A DNA stretch of 64,000 nucleotides from Anaerolineaceae bacterium UBA4890 (lineage in GTDB: Bacteria > Chloroflexota > Anaerolineae > Anaerolineales > Anaerolineaceae). The translations under genes were made by a program, and so were the position numbers. Positions 8,376 to 17,624 of the stretch are shown here, in pieces (within the stretch, counting starts at the first letter, position 1; each line of letters starts with the position of its first letter). The notes below the pieces were generated by a model. That model had not been told where the DNA came from, did no database searches, and saw only the letters and a program-made list of their open reading frames with translations. Location of the stretch: assembly GCA_002399085.1 (NCBI GenBank), contig DHCY01000044.1:42183-106182 (forward strand), given 5' to 3'.

Positions 8376-9839
8376 CTACTCATTGACCGCAGGCGCTACA
8401 GCTCCGTTTGGTATCTTGATCTTGAATAACGCCAGCGTGGAGAAGAGGAACAGGAAGCCATACAACCCCATCAAAAGCACAAAGCCAGCACCATCGCCGA
8501 TCGGTCCACCGATATAGCCGCCGATTGCTCCGGCACCAGCCCCCGCCAGATTCGAGATCCCCAGCCAGCGACCTGCTTCTTTTTGTGGAACGATTTCAGT
8601 GCCCAAAGCCCAATTGGCAACAAAGAAGATGCCCGAAGCCAACCCGATCAGTACACCGCCGACGTAGATCAAGGTCATATTCGGGGTCAAAATTACTAAT
8701 AGAGTGCCAATGGCTGCCATAATGCCGCTGATGAAGAGCAGCGGTTTCTTGCCAAATTTGTCGGTCAGCCAGCCAGCCGGTATTGAAATGACCAGGATGG
8801 CAATCCCCACAGCCAGGATCAGCCGCGAGGTCGGACCGGCAGCCTCACTGCCCTGATATTGGGGAAAACGTTCCTGGATGAAGTAAAGCACAAAACTTGC
8901 CAGGTTATTGGCACCTACCAAAAAAGCCAGTCGGTTTACCACCCACCAGGTAAAGGCGGGGCGTTCGCTGGCTTGCCTGCCCAGGCTGATACGCACCGAA
9001 GCGATCACTCCCAGGGCAACTGCTATCAGCATACCGACAACCCCCACAACGGCGATAAATATTGTGGAGACGTTGCCTTCCAATGACTGGGCATACGGTA
9101 ATATATTTTTCACGCCCCATCCAACCAGGAGGATGATACCGGTAAAAGCGAGTGTCATCACGACCAGCCGCAGGATCGATTCCCAGTCCACTGGTTCAAC
9201 CGGACCTTCCTGTGGGGTTTCACGCACGAACATGGTCAGAATCACCGCGATGAGCATAACCACGCTGATGAAGATCAGTGCGCCCCAGAGGTTACCAGCA
9301 CTTACCATTTTGCTGACTGTGAAGGCGACGATGATCAGGGGTAAAGGTAGTTCGAAGAAGGTTTTAATGGCAGAGTATCGTCCGCGCTGTTCACTCGGCA
9401 CCAGGTCGGGGATTAAGCCCTGGGCTGCGCCGTGACCGATATTGGAAGACACCATCGACAAGATAACGACCACAAAGAGGGCGGTGTAACCTTCCATGCC
9501 TTCCATCGTGCCGGCGATCACGCCGATCGCAATGAAGGCGATAATTTCCAGGATGCCGCTGACTGCAATGAATGGGCGGCGCTTGCCAAAACGGGAGGTG
9601 CTGCGGTCAGAAAGCTGACCTGCCAGGGCTTGCACCAGTAACGCAACCATGAGCGACACGAGGCGCATGTTGCCATAACTGGTGCCCTTGCTGGCATCGC
9701 CAACAAATTGCTGCACCAAAAGCGGGACGATCAGGGGGGTCAGGGTTTGAGAGCGAAGCGTGATTGCCAGGTATATCACGTTCATTGTGATGGCGTCGTA
9801 CCATTTAAGCGGTTTCTTTACTGCAGTTTCTTCTTTCAT
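8376..9839 (-). CDS. MFS transporter, sugar/cation-type
   Basis: 487-residue integral membrane protein with about 12 hydrophobic segments. The ATG at 9839 is chosen because GGAGGAG lies 6-7 nt upstream; a TTG six codons earlier is less likely. The loop between helices 2 and 3 reads GQLSDRSTSRFGKRRPFI, a typical MFS signature close to that of the SLC45/GPH-like sugar transporters. A second one, GWLTDKFGKKPLL, sits in the C-terminal half. Substrate cannot be told. It is convergent with ligD (17-bp gap) and downstream of priA on the same strand with its own strong ribosome-binding site. Confidence 0.85.
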   Translation of the reverse strand: MKEETAVKKPLKWYDAITMNVIYLAITLRSQTLTPLIVPLLVQQFVGDASKGTSYGNMRLVSLMVALLVQALAGQLSDRSTSRFGKRRPFIAVSGILEIIAFIAIGVIAGTMEGMEGYTALFVVVILSMVSSNIGHGAAQGLIPDLVPSEQRGRYSAIKTFFELPLPLIIVAFTVSKMVSAGNLWGALIFISVVMLIAVILTMFVRETPQEGPVEPVDWESILRLVVMTLAFTGIILLVGWGVKNILPYAQSLEGNVSTIFIAVVGVVGMLIAVALGVIASVRISLGRQASERPAFTWWVVNRLAFLVGANNLASFVLYFIQERFPQYQGSEAAGPTSRLILAVGIAILVISIPAGWLTDKFGKKPLLFISGIMAAIGTLLVILTPNMTLIYVGGVLIGLASGIFFVANWALGTEIVPQKEAGRWLGISNLAGAGAGAIGGYIGGPIGDGAGFVLLMGLYGFLFLFSTLALFKIKIPNGAVAPAVNE

Positions 9840-9908
9840 GGAATACTCCTCCACCAAAATAAACAGAATTTTGCGGTTTTAGTTACGGGCTAAATTGTGC
9901 TTGGCGAA

Positions 9909-12419
9909 TTATAACAGGCTGGGCGGGTCCACTTCGACTTGCCAATCTCGCAAAGGCAAATCTGGTAAAAGAGATTCGGGTTCCTGCCCACGTAAGATGA
10001 TCTGATATCGATAGAGACCGTGCAGCCTTGAATAATAGGGCTGCAGCGGTCCAATTAGATCGGTTTGGTGAAGACCTTTTGCATCTATTTCGTCCATAAT
10101 CATGCTGGCGAGTTGCCTGGCTTCGTGCTCCGCTTTGGCTTGCGAAAGATTGCGGTATTCCAGGCGGACCAGCCGGTTGAATGGCGGGTAACCTAATAGG
10201 CGCCGGTATTCGAGTTCCTGGTTGTAGAAATTGTCGTAATCGTGGTGGGCAGCTGCCTGGATGACATAATTGTCCGGCTGGTAGGTCTGCAGCACCACCT
10301 CGCCGCCCAATGGGCTGCGCCCTGCACGCCCGCTAACCTGGGTGAGCACCTGGAAGCTGCGTTCGGCAGCGCGGTAGTCGGGCAGGTTTAGCCCGACTTC
10401 TGCCAAAACGATGCCAACCAGCGTGACAAGGGGCAGATCCAGCCCTTTAGCCAACATCTGCGTCCCGATCAGGATATCTGCCCGATGGGCACTGAAATGA
10501 GACAAAATCAACTCGTGGTCGTCCTTGCCTTTGGTGGTGTCGGCATCCCAACGCAGGATGCGGGCTTCCGGGTAGCGGCTCTTGACCACCTCTTCTAATT
10601 TCGCCGTGCCCAGACCAAGCTGGCGGATCTGTTTGCTGCCGCAATTCGGGCATTTGCTGGGCATCTTGCGTGAATAACCGCACAGATGGCACAACAAACC
10701 TACCTGGCTGCCGTGCCAGGTCAGGGGTTGGTCGTCGTTGGGGCATCGCAGGCTCTTGCCGCAGTGACGGCAGAAGACATAAGTAGCTTGACCGCGCCGG
10801 TTGAGGAAAAGAATTGCCTGCTGATTTTTGTCCAACACTTTTTCCAGCTTGCTTTCCAGTGAACGCGAAAGTACGCTGGTGTTGCCGGCGGTGAGCTCTT
10901 TGCGCATGTCCACCACCTCGACTTTGGGCAATTCGAAGGTGAGCAAGTCATCTGCTGTGGCAATCTTAGGCAGGTCAAACTTCAACGAAAGCGCCTGGTT
11001 TGCCAGTGTTTGGCGGTGGGCAAGGATGCGCCTGGGCATCTCCAGCAAGAGCCAGTCACCGCGTTGGGCTTTGAAATACTGCTCCACGCTTGGCGTGGCA
11101 CTGCCCAGCAGCAGGTTGGCATCACTGATGTTTGCCAAAGTTTCGGCGGTTGGGACTGCCTGGTGCAGCGGAGGGCGTTCGGTTTCATGGTAAGAACTGT
11201 TGTCGCACTCGTCAATCACGATCAAACCCAATTCTGGAAGCGGAACGAACAAAGCACTGCGTGAGCCGATTATGATGCGTAGATCCCCCTGTCGGGCGCG
11301 TCGCCAGGTGTCATAACGTTCTCCCTCTGAAAGCTTGGAATGGTAGAGCCCAACCTGATTCGGGAAGCGCGCCATAAAGCGGCGCACGGTTTGCGGGGTC
11401 ATGGCAATCTCGGGTACCAGCACCAGGCATTGCTTGCCTGTATCGAGAGTTTTCTGCACCGCCCGCATGTAAATCTCGGTCTTACCAGATCCGGTCACAC
11501 CGTGCAGCAAAACGGGTCTCGGTTCGGGTCGCCCCCATTCATTTTGGATGCCCTCCCAGACCCTGCCCTGGTCACTGGTGAGCTCAGGGGCTTCTTCGAG
11601 AGTTATCTCAACTTCAGCCAGCGGGTCGCGCCAAACCTCGGTTTCGTTGAAATGGATCAGTCCGGCATCTGCCAGGTAAGAAAGATCGGCATAGTTGGCG
11701 TCGGTCTCTGCATAGATCCACGAGAAATCCAGCGGAAACGCTTGCCTGGCGAGCAGCTCCAATACTTTGCCTCGCCTGGTTTGAGTGACGGGTGTTTTTC
11801 CTAAAATATCAATATCAAGGTCAGAGATTGCGGATGGCTTGATTGAAAGCGCTGCGGTGCGCGAGGTCTTGGAGGCAACCCGCGGCGGGGGCAGCACATT
11901 GCGGGTTTCGATCAGTTCCTGTGCGCGCAGAGAATCCAGCCCTTTGCGCCAGTCTGCCTTGGGGATCGCCCTGTCAATCTGGGCACCGCGCAGTTCACCA
12001 CGGCTTTTCAGCAGTTTGAGCAGCCGTTGCTGGGTTGGACTAAAGGGTGATAAATCTGACGGCAGGTCTGGTAGGAGCGCTACCGAAATATCCGCCCGGC
12101 GGGAGAGCCCGGTTGGAATCATGAGTTGAATGCAGGCACCCAGCGGCGTGAAGTGATACCCGGCGAGCCATTGAGCCAGCTTGATTTGCTGCTCAACCAA
12201 CAGGGTGTCCGGAACGAGTAGTTCGATGATCTCTTTGGTCTCAGCCACTCCTGGCTGGTCCAGCAGCGCCAGCACCACCCCCTGCACGATCTGCTTGCCG
12301 AAGGGTACAACCACCAGGCTGCCTGGCTGAATCTGTGCTTGTAATTCCTTGGGAATTGAATAATCGTAGGTTCGTTCAATCTGGCTGAGATTGATGCTGA
12401 CTTCCGCGAAAGTGCTCAT
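9909..12419 (-). CDS. priA: Primosomal protein N' (PriA helicase), variant DEAH box
   Basis: 836 residues covering the whole PriA plan: an N-terminal 3'-end-binding domain (~1-110), winged helix (~125-190), helicase lobes with Walker A GVTGSGKTEIY (~305), motif III GSATPS and motif VI VSGRAGR, and a zinc-binding insert (FCRHCG, LRCP, LCHLCG, KCPNCG; ~550-600). PriA restarts stalled replication forks. Motif II is unusual: VIDECDNSSYHETERP (~400) replaces the DEEHDSSYKQ of E. coli PriA and lacks the histidine. ATPase activity could therefore be altered, although all other motifs are intact. The start lies 14 nt after the upstream lipoprotein gene, so the genes are probably co-transcribed. Confidence 0.9.
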   Translation of the reverse strand: MSTFAEVSINLSQIERTYDYSIPKELQAQIQPGSLVVVPFGKQIVQGVVLALLDQPGVAETKEIIELLVPDTLLVEQQIKLAQWLAGYHFTPLGACIQLMIPTGLSRRADISVALLPDLPSDLSPFSPTQQRLLKLLKSRGELRGAQIDRAIPKADWRKGLDSLRAQELIETRNVLPPPRVASKTSRTAALSIKPSAISDLDIDILGKTPVTQTRRGKVLELLARQAFPLDFSWIYAETDANYADLSYLADAGLIHFNETEVWRDPLAEVEITLEEAPELTSDQGRVWEGIQNEWGRPEPRPVLLHGVTGSGKTEIYMRAVQKTLDTGKQCLVLVPEIAMTPQTVRRFMARFPNQVGLYHSKLSEGERYDTWRRARQGDLRIIIGSRSALFVPLPELGLIVIDECDNSSYHETERPPLHQAVPTAETLANISDANLLLGSATPSVEQYFKAQRGDWLLLEMPRRILAHRQTLANQALSLKFDLPKIATADDLLTFELPKVEVVDMRKELTAGNTSVLSRSLESKLEKVLDKNQQAILFLNRRGQATYVFCRHCGKSLRCPNDDQPLTWHGSQVGLLCHLCGYSRKMPSKCPNCGSKQIRQLGLGTAKLEEVVKSRYPEARILRWDADTTKGKDDHELILSHFSAHRADILIGTQMLAKGLDLPLVTLVGIVLAEVGLNLPDYRAAERSFQVLTQVSGRAGRSPLGGEVVLQTYQPDNYVIQAAAHHDYDNFYNQELEYRRLLGYPPFNRLVRLEYRNLSQAKAEHEARQLASMIMDEIDAKGLHQTDLIGPLQPYYSRLHGLYRYQIILRGQEPESLLPDLPLRDWQVEVDPPSLL

Positions 12420-12433
12420 TCGTGCACCTTCGG

Positions 12434-13420
12434 TCAGGGTGTGACGAAAACCAGGTAGTCAGCAGAAAAGACCATTTTATTGATCTGATCCGCGGGGATA
12501 TCCACGCCGCTATTCAGGTAATTCTGCCAGACGAAAGACATTGTGGTTTGCCCGGTCATTTGATTCAATTCGTTGAAAGCAAAGAAAGGGTAAAAGCGGG
12601 CTGCTGACGCGCTGATGCGGTCCATATCCAGATAAATCTGATTCCAGCTATCCCTTTCCAGGATTACGGGATGGTCTGCGAGCAAAATGACCTGCTCGGG
12701 CAAATTTCGCAGGTATTGCTCCAATTCTGAAAGCCGCATGGTATTAAAAAGTGGTTCACGTTGGGCGGGCGGCAGGGTCCATTCCTGGTGAAGCTTCCAG
12801 GGCTCGAAGAGGTCGGTTGCGCGGCGTGAATGGACACTGACATAGGTCGAGCCATCGGCTGGCAGATTCCGGATTTCAAGGTTGGCTCCATAAAATCCGG
12901 TCAGGATGAGTTTAACCTCAGAAAGTGTATTGTTAAATTGATGGCGGACCCGCAGATAGAAAACTGTCACTTCCTCGCCGAGGATACTGATAGTTTCACT
13001 GTGGATACCGCGGTCCATTAATTGGAACGAGACCATCCCCGAAAGGTTGAGCAGACCACCGTCGGTTCGGTTTTCTTTTTGGGTCAAATAGGAATAAGAC
13101 CAGTCCACCACCTGGTTGCCAGTAACGAGGACGGGCAGGTTAGCCAGGCGGGTTGGTATTGGTGTGGGGGTGAAGGTTGAGGTGGGCGTCGGAACCAGCG
13201 TAGCGGTGGGTGTCATCGTGGGCGTCGGCGTCATGGTTGAGGTAGGCGCAGGGGTGGCTGTGTGGGTCGCGGTTGGTTCCAGCGTGTCGGTGGGCGCTAC
13301 GGTTGGGAAAGCGGTTGGTCGCCCTTCATAAATGGGGGTGCAGGCGCTAAAACTTGCTGCCAGGAAGACACACAGAATGGCTATCAGGACTGGGCTTCTC
13401 AGACGTTTAAACGGTTTCAT
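12434..13420 (-). CDS. Lipoprotein with Thr/Pro linker, unknown function
   Basis: 328 residues. A signal peptide with lipobox SFSAC gives lipidated Cys27. Residues ~35-92 are a low-complexity Pro/Thr/Ala linker (PTATHTATPAPTSTMTPTPT and similar), typical of surface proteins in this window. The globular part (~95-328) has no motif I recognise; it is mixed alpha/beta with a patch reading LLADHPVILERDSWNQIYLD. It overlaps the 3' end of the Memo-like gene by 14 nt and precedes priA by 14 nt, so it belongs to the same transcript. Function is not assigned. Confidence 0.75.
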   Translation of the reverse strand: MKPFKRLRSPVLIAILCVFLAASFSACTPIYEGRPTAFPTVAPTDTLEPTATHTATPAPTSTMTPTPTMTPTATLVPTPTSTFTPTPIPTRLANLPVLVTGNQVVDWSYSYLTQKENRTDGGLLNLSGMVSFQLMDRGIHSETISILGEEVTVFYLRVRHQFNNTLSEVKLILTGFYGANLEIRNLPADGSTYVSVHSRRATDLFEPWKLHQEWTLPPAQREPLFNTMRLSELEQYLRNLPEQVILLADHPVILERDSWNQIYLDMDRISASAARFYPFFAFNELNQMTGQTTMSFVWQNYLNSGVDIPADQINKMVFSADYLVFVTP

Positions 13421-14282
13421 CTTCGCCCTCCGAAATAATGGCAGAAACGTAACCGACCACCGAGCCGTAATCCTGGCTTATTTCGCCTGAGGTACGATAG
13501 TCAGCAATGGTCACCCGGCTTGCACCCAGCTTCCTGGCAGCCAGCAAGACTGTCGCAATGGCACCATGCCCGCAGGCTTCCGCTTTGTGAGTTGCTTTGA
13601 GTGCATAAAAAACGGCGGGGTCAAAGTGTTGCAGGCTGTCGATCAGGCGTTGGTCGAGTCGGTTCGCCTGGCTTTGTTGGTAGAAATGTGAAAGATCGCT
13701 CGAAGCAATCAGCAGCGTTGGTTCTTCTTCTGGAAAAGAGTTGATTAAATCGGCAAGGGCGGCTGAAAGTGTTGTTGCTGATGAAAGCGATTGGTTTATC
13801 AACATCAATGGAATCAGTTGAAAACCTTCGGGAAGCAGATATTGCAGGAAGGGCAGCTCAATCTCAACAGAATGCTCGCGGTCATTGCGTATCAAATTCA
13901 ATTGAAGCCCGGCATCTTTCAACCTGGCGCCCAACACAAGGAGCGACTCACGATCAACCGGCACAAGACCCAACGGTGTTTGGTAGGCTTTGTGTGCACT
14001 TGAGAGCACGTCACCCTGATAATAGTCATGGGATGGGGAGACAATCACTACGCGGCGATAGCGCTGCCCCTCAATCGCTTTGAGCGCGAAGGCAGCGGTT
14101 TGACCGGAATAATAGAGACCTGCATGGGGCAATATTAAAGCACTGACCCGCCAGCTGCAGGCAGGTGGGTCAGCGTTGTCCAGAAATGTTGAAAGCATCC
14201 GTCGCAACTGTGTTGGGTCGCCCGGATACCAGGTTCCTGCTATCGGTGATGGGCGTGCATTATCGTCAAAAAATTCCTTCAT
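13407..14282 (-). CDS. amrB: Memo-like protein (AmmeMemoRadiSam system protein B)
   Basis: 291 residues of the MEMO1 family, an LigB-dioxygenase-like fold. Landmarks: SPIAGTWYPGD at the start, ILPHAGLYYSGQTAA (~50), SPSHDYY (~83), EHSVEIELPFLQYLLP, ASSDLSHF, and a cysteine in the EACGHGAIAT segment near residue 230. The two histidines and cysteine match the putative metal/active site of MEMO1. In many prokaryotes it occurs with an AMMECR1 protein and a radical SAM enzyme; neither is in this window, and its biochemical role is unknown. It lies 41 nt downstream of the MarR gene and overlaps the following lipoprotein gene. Confidence 0.9.
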   Translation of the reverse strand: MKEFFDDNARPSPIAGTWYPGDPTQLRRMLSTFLDNADPPACSWRVSALILPHAGLYYSGQTAAFALKAIEGQRYRRVVIVSPSHDYYQGDVLSSAHKAYQTPLGLVPVDRESLLVLGARLKDAGLQLNLIRNDREHSVEIELPFLQYLLPEGFQLIPLMLINQSLSSATTLSAALADLINSFPEEEPTLLIASSDLSHFYQQSQANRLDQRLIDSLQHFDPAVFYALKATHKAEACGHGAIATVLLAARKLGASRVTIADYRTSGEISQDYGSVVGYVSAIISEGEDETV

Positions 14283-14323
14283 GCCTCTATTTTAACACGG
14301 AGGCGAATGTAGGTTAGACTGAC

Positions 14324-14770
14324 TTACTTCTTCGTAATCAGATCGTGATAGAAGTCAGCGTATTCCCTGAGCAAAGCCAACAAGGATTCCAAATCCTCAG
14401 ATTTATGTTTCTTGGAGAAAACAGTGAACACGTCCTGGATGTGCTGGGCGATTTCGTCTGTTGCCGTGATTCCCAATTCATCCAACACGATTGTCCAAAC
14501 ACGTTTATCTTCGTCGTGGCGGGTTCTCTGAATAAATCCTTTCTCCTCGAGAACTTTACAGGTTTTGCTAAGGTTGCCCGGATTAATATCCAGTACTTCT
14601 GCCAACTCTGTCAGAGTTGTACTTTCATTGGCTTTAATCTGCAGGAGGATCCTGACTTGTTGTTGGGTCAGATCGTACTTCTTGCAAAATTCAAAACACA
14701 AACCAAGCCGACTGCGCTGTAATTCTCGTGTCAGATTCCACAACTCCCAGATAAAGTCTTCTTTTTTCAT
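14324..14770 (-). CDS. MarR-family transcriptional regulator
   Basis: 148 residues from the ATG preceded by GGAGGAAC (5 nt spacing); an upstream in-frame start is rejected because it lacks such a site. The winged helix is clear: LTQQQVRILLQIKANESTTLTELAEVLDINPGNLSKTCKVLEEKGFIQRTRHDEDKRVWTIVL in outline, with recognition helix and wing at ~60-100. N- and C-terminal helices would form the dimer interface. Its AT-rich upstream region is a likely site of autoregulation. Neighbours (Memo, PriA, cell-wall lipoprotein) do not reveal the ligand. Confidence 0.88.
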   Translation of the reverse strand: MKKEDFIWELWNLTRELQRSRLGLCFEFCKKYDLTQQQVRILLQIKANESTTLTELAEVLDINPGNLSKTCKVLEEKGFIQRTRHDEDKRVWTIVLDELGITATDEIAQHIQDVFTVFSKKHKSEDLESLLALLREYADFYHDLITKK

Positions 14771-14844
14771 AGTTCCTCCAAGTTTGTATTTTTTATTGTT
14801 TTTAGTTATGCAATAATAATACAATTTAACAGTAAATGCAAGTA

Positions 14845-14850
14845 ATTATA
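14845..14850 (-). promoter_or_regulatory. -10 element upstream of the MarR gene
   Basis: TATAAT on the minus strand, in an AT-rich spacer of 105 bp between the upstream lipoprotein gene and the MarR gene. Nearby TTGTACA and TTGTATAA words could be operator half-sites, but no perfect palindrome is seen. Confidence 0.4.
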
Positions 14851-14875
14851 CAAAAACTGTACAAGTATTGTTTTC

Positions 14876-15724
14876 TTATTGGAAATCCACAGGATCTTTG
14901 GCTCGGATCAAAAGATAGCCGGCAGTCCCGGACATACCCAATTCTTTTCTCAACTCATCGTTGCTCAGATCATAAAACAGCCCTTTGCCAGGGCGTTTTG
15001 GATCATAGAGCAACTCCTCGCGGATCACAAAGCCATTGCCGTGGTTGATGTTGGTGACCGAATAGGCGCGCCCCTGATCATCTACTCTCGTAACCACGAT
15101 CATATGGTCAAACCCAGTGTAGTTGGAAACACCTTTAAGCACGAAAAGATACAACCAATCACCGGGCTTTAGCGGGTCTTTGTGCCAGTTGTGTTTACCT
15201 ATGCTTTCTTCAACCCAGATGTAATCGTAATCATCGGGTGCAAAAAAGGTGCGCTCCAATATACGCAGCCCGTGACATTCAGGGTTGTCTTGCCGCGGGC
15301 AAAGCAGCCACATGTCGTGCGGATCGGCTTCGGCAGGCAGGTAGCCGGCATCACGCATAATAGCGACCGTCAGCGGACCGCACATATTGTCTGGCGATTC
15401 GTAGGGACCTTCGGTGAAGCCGATAGACCGGGCGACTTCGAGCGCTCTTTTAGGAGTGCTCGCCAGGTATGCCAGGCTGGATTCATAGAGCCGGATCTCT
15501 GCCTGCTCTTGCTGCGTCAGCGTGGCTGTAGGCGTGGGAGGCAGGGGGGTGGCTGTGTTGGTTGGGGTAGCAGTTGACGTGCTGGTTGGCGTCACCGTCG
15601 GGGTGCGCGTCGGCGTTGAGGTGTGCGTTGGGGTCGGCGTTGGAGTGGGTGTGGTAAAGACACTGCAGGCACTAAGCAGAAAGATGGCAAGCGTCAGAAG
15701 GGTGCTCTTGATCAGGTGTTTCAT
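14876..15724 (-). CDS. Lipoprotein with Thr/Pro linker and papain/C39-like domain
   Basis: 282 residues. The signal peptide ends at LLSAC (lipidated Cys20). A Pro/Thr linker spans ~24-70. The C-terminal domain contains DNMCGPLTVAIMRDAGY (Cys115), FDHMIVVTRV (His207) and an Asn pair (VTNINHG, ~225), arranged like the Cys-His-Asn triad of C39/NlpC/papain-like peptidases or transglutaminases. KPGDWLYLF also resembles the pocket strand of such folds. A surface peptidase or wall amidase role is inference. Its start overlaps the stop of the LysM-M23 gene by 4 nt, so the two are translated together and may act on the same envelope substrate. Confidence 0.7.
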   Translation of the reverse strand: MKHLIKSTLLTLAIFLLSACSVFTTPTPTPTPTHTSTPTRTPTVTPTSTSTATPTNTATPLPPTPTATLTQQEQAEIRLYESSLAYLASTPKRALEVARSIGFTEGPYESPDNMCGPLTVAIMRDAGYLPAEADPHDMWLLCPRQDNPECHGLRILERTFFAPDDYDYIWVEESIGKHNWHKDPLKPGDWLYLFVLKGVSNYTGFDHMIVVTRVDDQGRAYSVTNINHGNGFVIREELLYDPKRPGKGLFYDLSNDELRKELGMSGTAGYLLIRAKDPVDFQ

Positions 15725-16920
15725 TGTAAAAAGTCCCAGGGATTGACGCGACCATACTCGTCATTGCGTAGCTCAAAATGCAAATGCGCGCCCAGCGCCA
15801 TTCCGGTATCACCAACGGTTCCAATCAGGTCACCGCGATAAACCTCCTGACCACAGGTCACTTCAACTGTGCTCATATGGGCATAGAGCGATTGCCAGCC
15901 CTGCCCGTGATCTACAACGACCATGTTGCCATAGCCCCAGTCGTTCCAGCCGGCGTAAACTATTACGCCGTTATCCACGGTTGAGACCGGGTCTCCGATG
16001 CTGCCAGCGATGTCAATGCCATAGTGGTTGGCAGCCGGGGCGTAATCGTATCCCGAGAGACTGTGGGAGCTTACGGGAAAGGTGAAACTGAGCGTGCCAA
16101 GCACACCATCATAACTCTCAGGGCAGGCACCCGGACCAACATTGAGGGCTGTGGCGGGGTCTTCCCGCGTGATACGCGGAATGCGCCAGTCGGAATATTG
16201 CCCTTTGCCGCCAGGAATAATCAGCATCGTTCCGGGCTCAATATTGGGGTTTGCCAGATCACCGAGCGATGCCAGCCTGAGGTTGTTGCCGGGATAGTTG
16301 ATGATCGCCTCTGGTGTCACCTGGTAAAACTCGGCAACCCCGTTCAGCCCTTCTCCAGCGCTCCAGACATGCACAGTGCCGTCGACTGGCATGATAATCA
16401 AGGTCTGCCCTGGGTAGATCATGTGGGGGTCATCGCCAATGTTGTAGCGGTTGCTCCACAGCACGGTTTCAGTAGTGAGACCAAAATTAGCTGCCACAGA
16501 AAAGAGGGTATCACCAGGTTCAACGGTGTAGTTAATCAGGCTTGTGCGATTTCGGACCGGCAAAATGGTGTCCACGGCTGTATCGCGCTGAACTGCATCT
16601 ATGGTCTGCGAATCGGCAACCAGGGGTGGCATGAGCATTGCTGGTTCTGCCATAGCCTGGGCAGGGTCGGGGATTTGAAGCTGGGTGACCATGCTGCCGT
16701 CCGCATTGACGTAAAAACTACGCAAAACCCAGACCATCAGCAGCATTACCAATATGGTCGCGACCAGAGTGACAGCCCGAAAGAGCCCCTGGGAGAGACC
16801 TAACTGTGTGAACCTTGCCCAAAATTTTTCAGCCAGGGCTTCACCGGGAAGGTGATCGAGCTCATCGGTCTGATCGGGAGTTCCGGGCTCTTTTCCATCG
16901 GCTGGAGAAATAATATTCAT
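15721..16920 (-). CDS. Membrane-anchored LysM and M23 peptidase
   Basis: 399 residues. An acidic cytoplasmic N-terminus is followed by one membrane helix (~48-69), a LysM domain (~129-178, INYTVEPGDTLFSVAANFGL), a second weaker LysM-like unit (~183-237), and a LytM/M23 domain (~285-395). The zinc ligands are all present: His299 and Asp303 in HYGID, His348 in YAHM, His381 in HLHFE. It should cleave peptidoglycan peptide bridges or act as an EnvC/NlpD-like scaffold, though intact ligands suggest catalysis. It is the first gene of the minus-strand run and is divergent from the 2H phosphoesterase gene. Confidence 0.92.
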   Translation of the reverse strand: MNIISPADGKEPGTPDQTDELDHLPGEALAEKFWARFTQLGLSQGLFRAVTLVATILVMLLMVWVLRSFYVNADGSMVTQLQIPDPAQAMAEPAMLMPPLVADSQTIDAVQRDTAVDTILPVRNRTSLINYTVEPGDTLFSVAANFGLTTETVLWSNRYNIGDDPHMIYPGQTLIIMPVDGTVHVWSAGEGLNGVAEFYQVTPEAIINYPGNNLRLASLGDLANPNIEPGTMLIIPGGKGQYSDWRIPRITREDPATALNVGPGACPESYDGVLGTLSFTFPVSSHSLSGYDYAPAANHYGIDIAGSIGDPVSTVDNGVIVYAGWNDWGYGNMVVVDHGQGWQSLYAHMSTVEVTCGQEVYRGDLIGTVGDTGMALGAHLHFELRNDEYGRVNPWDFLQ

Positions 16921-16997
16921 GCTCAGGATAATAACACGACTTGAAAAAAGGATAGTAATACCTGTAAACAGGCATACAGGCGTGATAATATTAACTT

Positions 16998-17531
16998 ATG
17001 CAAGCATTGGTAAGCTTATTACCCGAGCCTTATTTCCAGGCGGTCGAGGATATCTGGAATGATCTGGATAAACGCTTTGGCTGTCGACATGCCTATGAGA
17101 GACCGAAACCCCATTTCACCTGGCAATATGCAGAATCGTATGATGATACCTATGCCCAGACCCTGGAGGGCCTATGTTCTGGTTTGAGCGCAGTGGAAGT
17201 TCAGACCGACATTGTCACCCGTTTTTCAGAATCTGATCCGGTAGTTTTTTTGAGGATTGTTCCAACCCTTGAATTGCTTAATGTGCATCGCATTTTATGG
17301 GAGGGCTTACGCCCTTTTTGGAACAAGCCGTCAATGCTCTACCAGCCAGGCGAGTGGGTGCCGCATATCACGCTGTCGATGAATGGCGAGCGCTGGTGTG
17401 ACTCAGCAGCAGTCTGCGATTTTCTTTCCACAAAAGACCTTCAATGGTCTTTTAAGGTTGAAAAGCTTACCATGTTGAGTTTGTCTGATGAGAATACCTG
17501 GGGTGGTGAGAGGGATTTTTTCTTCTACTGA
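16998..17531 (+). CDS. 2'-5' RNA ligase/2H phosphoesterase-family protein
   Basis: 177 residues with the two HxT motifs that define the 2H superfamily: PHFTWQ (His39-x-Thr41) and PHITLS (His123-x-Thr125). These proteins hydrolyse 2',3'-cyclic phosphates or 2'-5' bonds in RNA and nucleotides; the true substrate is unknown. It is a single gene, divergent from the LysM-M23 gene, with an AT-rich upstream spacer. Start and length fit the family. Confidence 0.8.
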   Translation: MQALVSLLPEPYFQAVEDIWNDLDKRFGCRHAYERPKPHFTWQYAESYDDTYAQTLEGLCSGLSAVEVQTDIVTRFSESDPVVFLRIVPTLELLNVHRILWEGLRPFWNKPSMLYQPGEWVPHITLSMNGERWCDSAAVCDFLSTKDLQWSFKVEKLTMLSLSDENTWGGERDFFFY

Positions 17532-17624
17532 AAAAAAATTGATGAATATGCGACCTTATCAAAATCATATGCTACGCTTAATATTTTGCCATAATGACAC
17601 ATTTTTGCAAGACAGGGTGTACTG

